A stretch of DNA of 64,000 nucleotides from an uncultured Apibacter sp. Its GTDB lineage: Bacteria; Bacteroidota; Bacteroidia; Flavobacteriales; Weeksellaceae. The position numbers and the translations under genes were made by a program. The first letter of the stretch is position 1, and every line of letters starts with the position of its first letter. Shown piece by piece: positions 63,875 through 64,000 of the stretch. The notes beneath the pieces are model-generated. The model ran no database searches, was not told the origin of the DNA, and saw only the letters and a list, made by a program, of their open reading frames with translations. Location of the stretch: assembly GCA_945280365.1 (NCBI GenBank), contig CALYQD010000002.1, forward strand, positions 266,444 to 330,443. The letters are read 5' to 3'.

Positions 63875-64000
63875 TTATTTTTTTATAAATCTATATTTCT
63901 TATTTCCATTAGATGTTTGAATTTTTAAAATATAAACACCTGGCATCAAGCTACTTACATTAATCTCATTAGATGATAATCTTTCATTGATAACTTCTTT
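63875..64000 (-). CDS. C-terminal end of a protein with a T9SS type A sorting domain, cut by the window edge
   Basis: Only the last 41 codons are inside the window. They read as a Por secretion tail: SSNEINVSSLMPGVYILKI followed by QTSNGNKKYRFIKK and a stop, the typical 'xxLxxGxYxxxxxxxxxxxxxKxxxx' pattern recognised by the type IX secretion system, which exports the cargo across the outer membrane and anchors it or releases it. What the protein does lies off the edge. Together with gldH it implies a T9SS in this organism. Confidence 0.9.
   Translation of the reverse strand, partial: KEVINERLSSNEINVSSLMPGVYILKIQTSNGNKKYRFIKK

Noticed and set aside
1..64000. CRISPR arrays, tRNA/rRNA genes, insertion sequences, prophage genes
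   Set aside because: Reading both strands by eye I found no spaced direct repeats, no tRNA T-loop signatures with fitting arms, no transposase or integrase-like protein. A tRNA or repeat scan by program would be needed to exclude small cases.

Overview
This is AT-rich chromosomal DNA from a member of the Bacteroidota, most likely a Flavobacteriales / Weeksellaceae-type organism. The evidence is a fused CcoN/CcoO oxidase subunit, the conserved order ricT–gldH–mrcA, a complete Bat (aerotolerance) operon, an archaeal-type ProS, a TonB-dependent receptor with an N-terminal carboxypeptidase-regulatory-like domain, a C-terminal T9SS sorting signal at the right edge, and promoter boxes of the Bacteroidota type (TAnnTTTG) in front of many genes. 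The species cannot be fixed from the sequence; a small, low-GC, host-associated flavobacterium such as Apibacter is a guess. I see no tRNA or rRNA gene, CRISPR array, insertion sequence, prophage or recognisable defence system.

Layout. 1–1.7 kb: 3' part of an ABC-F ATPase. 1.7–11.5 kb: a respiratory block with a Crp/Fnr-type regulator divergent from a CcoI-type copper ATPase, then ccoS, ccoNO (fused), ccoQ, ccoP, a strong terminator, ccoG, ccoH and an HCxGMCG membrane protein. This is a full kit for making cbb3 oxidase. 11.6–14.8 kb: MlaE/MlaF-type lipid ABC transporter facing a GDP-mannose enzyme (manC) coupled to a SprT-like protein. 15–19 kb: ricT, gldH, penicillin-binding protein 1A. 19.3–25.5 kb: LysE exporter, TonB-dependent receptor, M1 aminopeptidase, coaX. 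25.6–29.8 kb (minus): a secreted protein of unknown role, hemE, hemD and an orphan ABC ATPase. 30–39.6 kb: topB, mscL, a FadL-type porin, a lipoprotein with 90-base tandem repeats, proS, waaA, rsmE. 39.8–41.9 kb: sufT-like gene, bacilliredoxin, rnpA, a small membrane protein, marC.

41.9–49.5 kb (minus) is one tight operon in transcription order: moxR, a DUF58 gene, a membrane-anchored gene, batA, batB, batC, batD. 49.7–55.3 kb: lipA, glutaminyl cyclase, lgt, yidD, a U32 protein next to a small ferredoxin, and 5-formyl-THF cyclo-ligase. 55.2–58.2 kb is the least explained stretch: a coupled pair of unknown membrane/lipoprotein genes followed by three small related lipoproteins. 58.2–64 kb: an SPFH protein, prfB, a short MscS channel, a decayed metallo-beta-lactamase-fold gene, sucC, and the last 41 codons of a T9SS-exported protein.

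Most of the window is conserved core genome. The stronger leads are the unknown module at 55–58 kb, the decayed MBL gene, the tandem-repeat lipoprotein, the U32/ferredoxin pair and the regulatory DNA in front of the cbb3 genes. No clearly new multi-gene system is visible.
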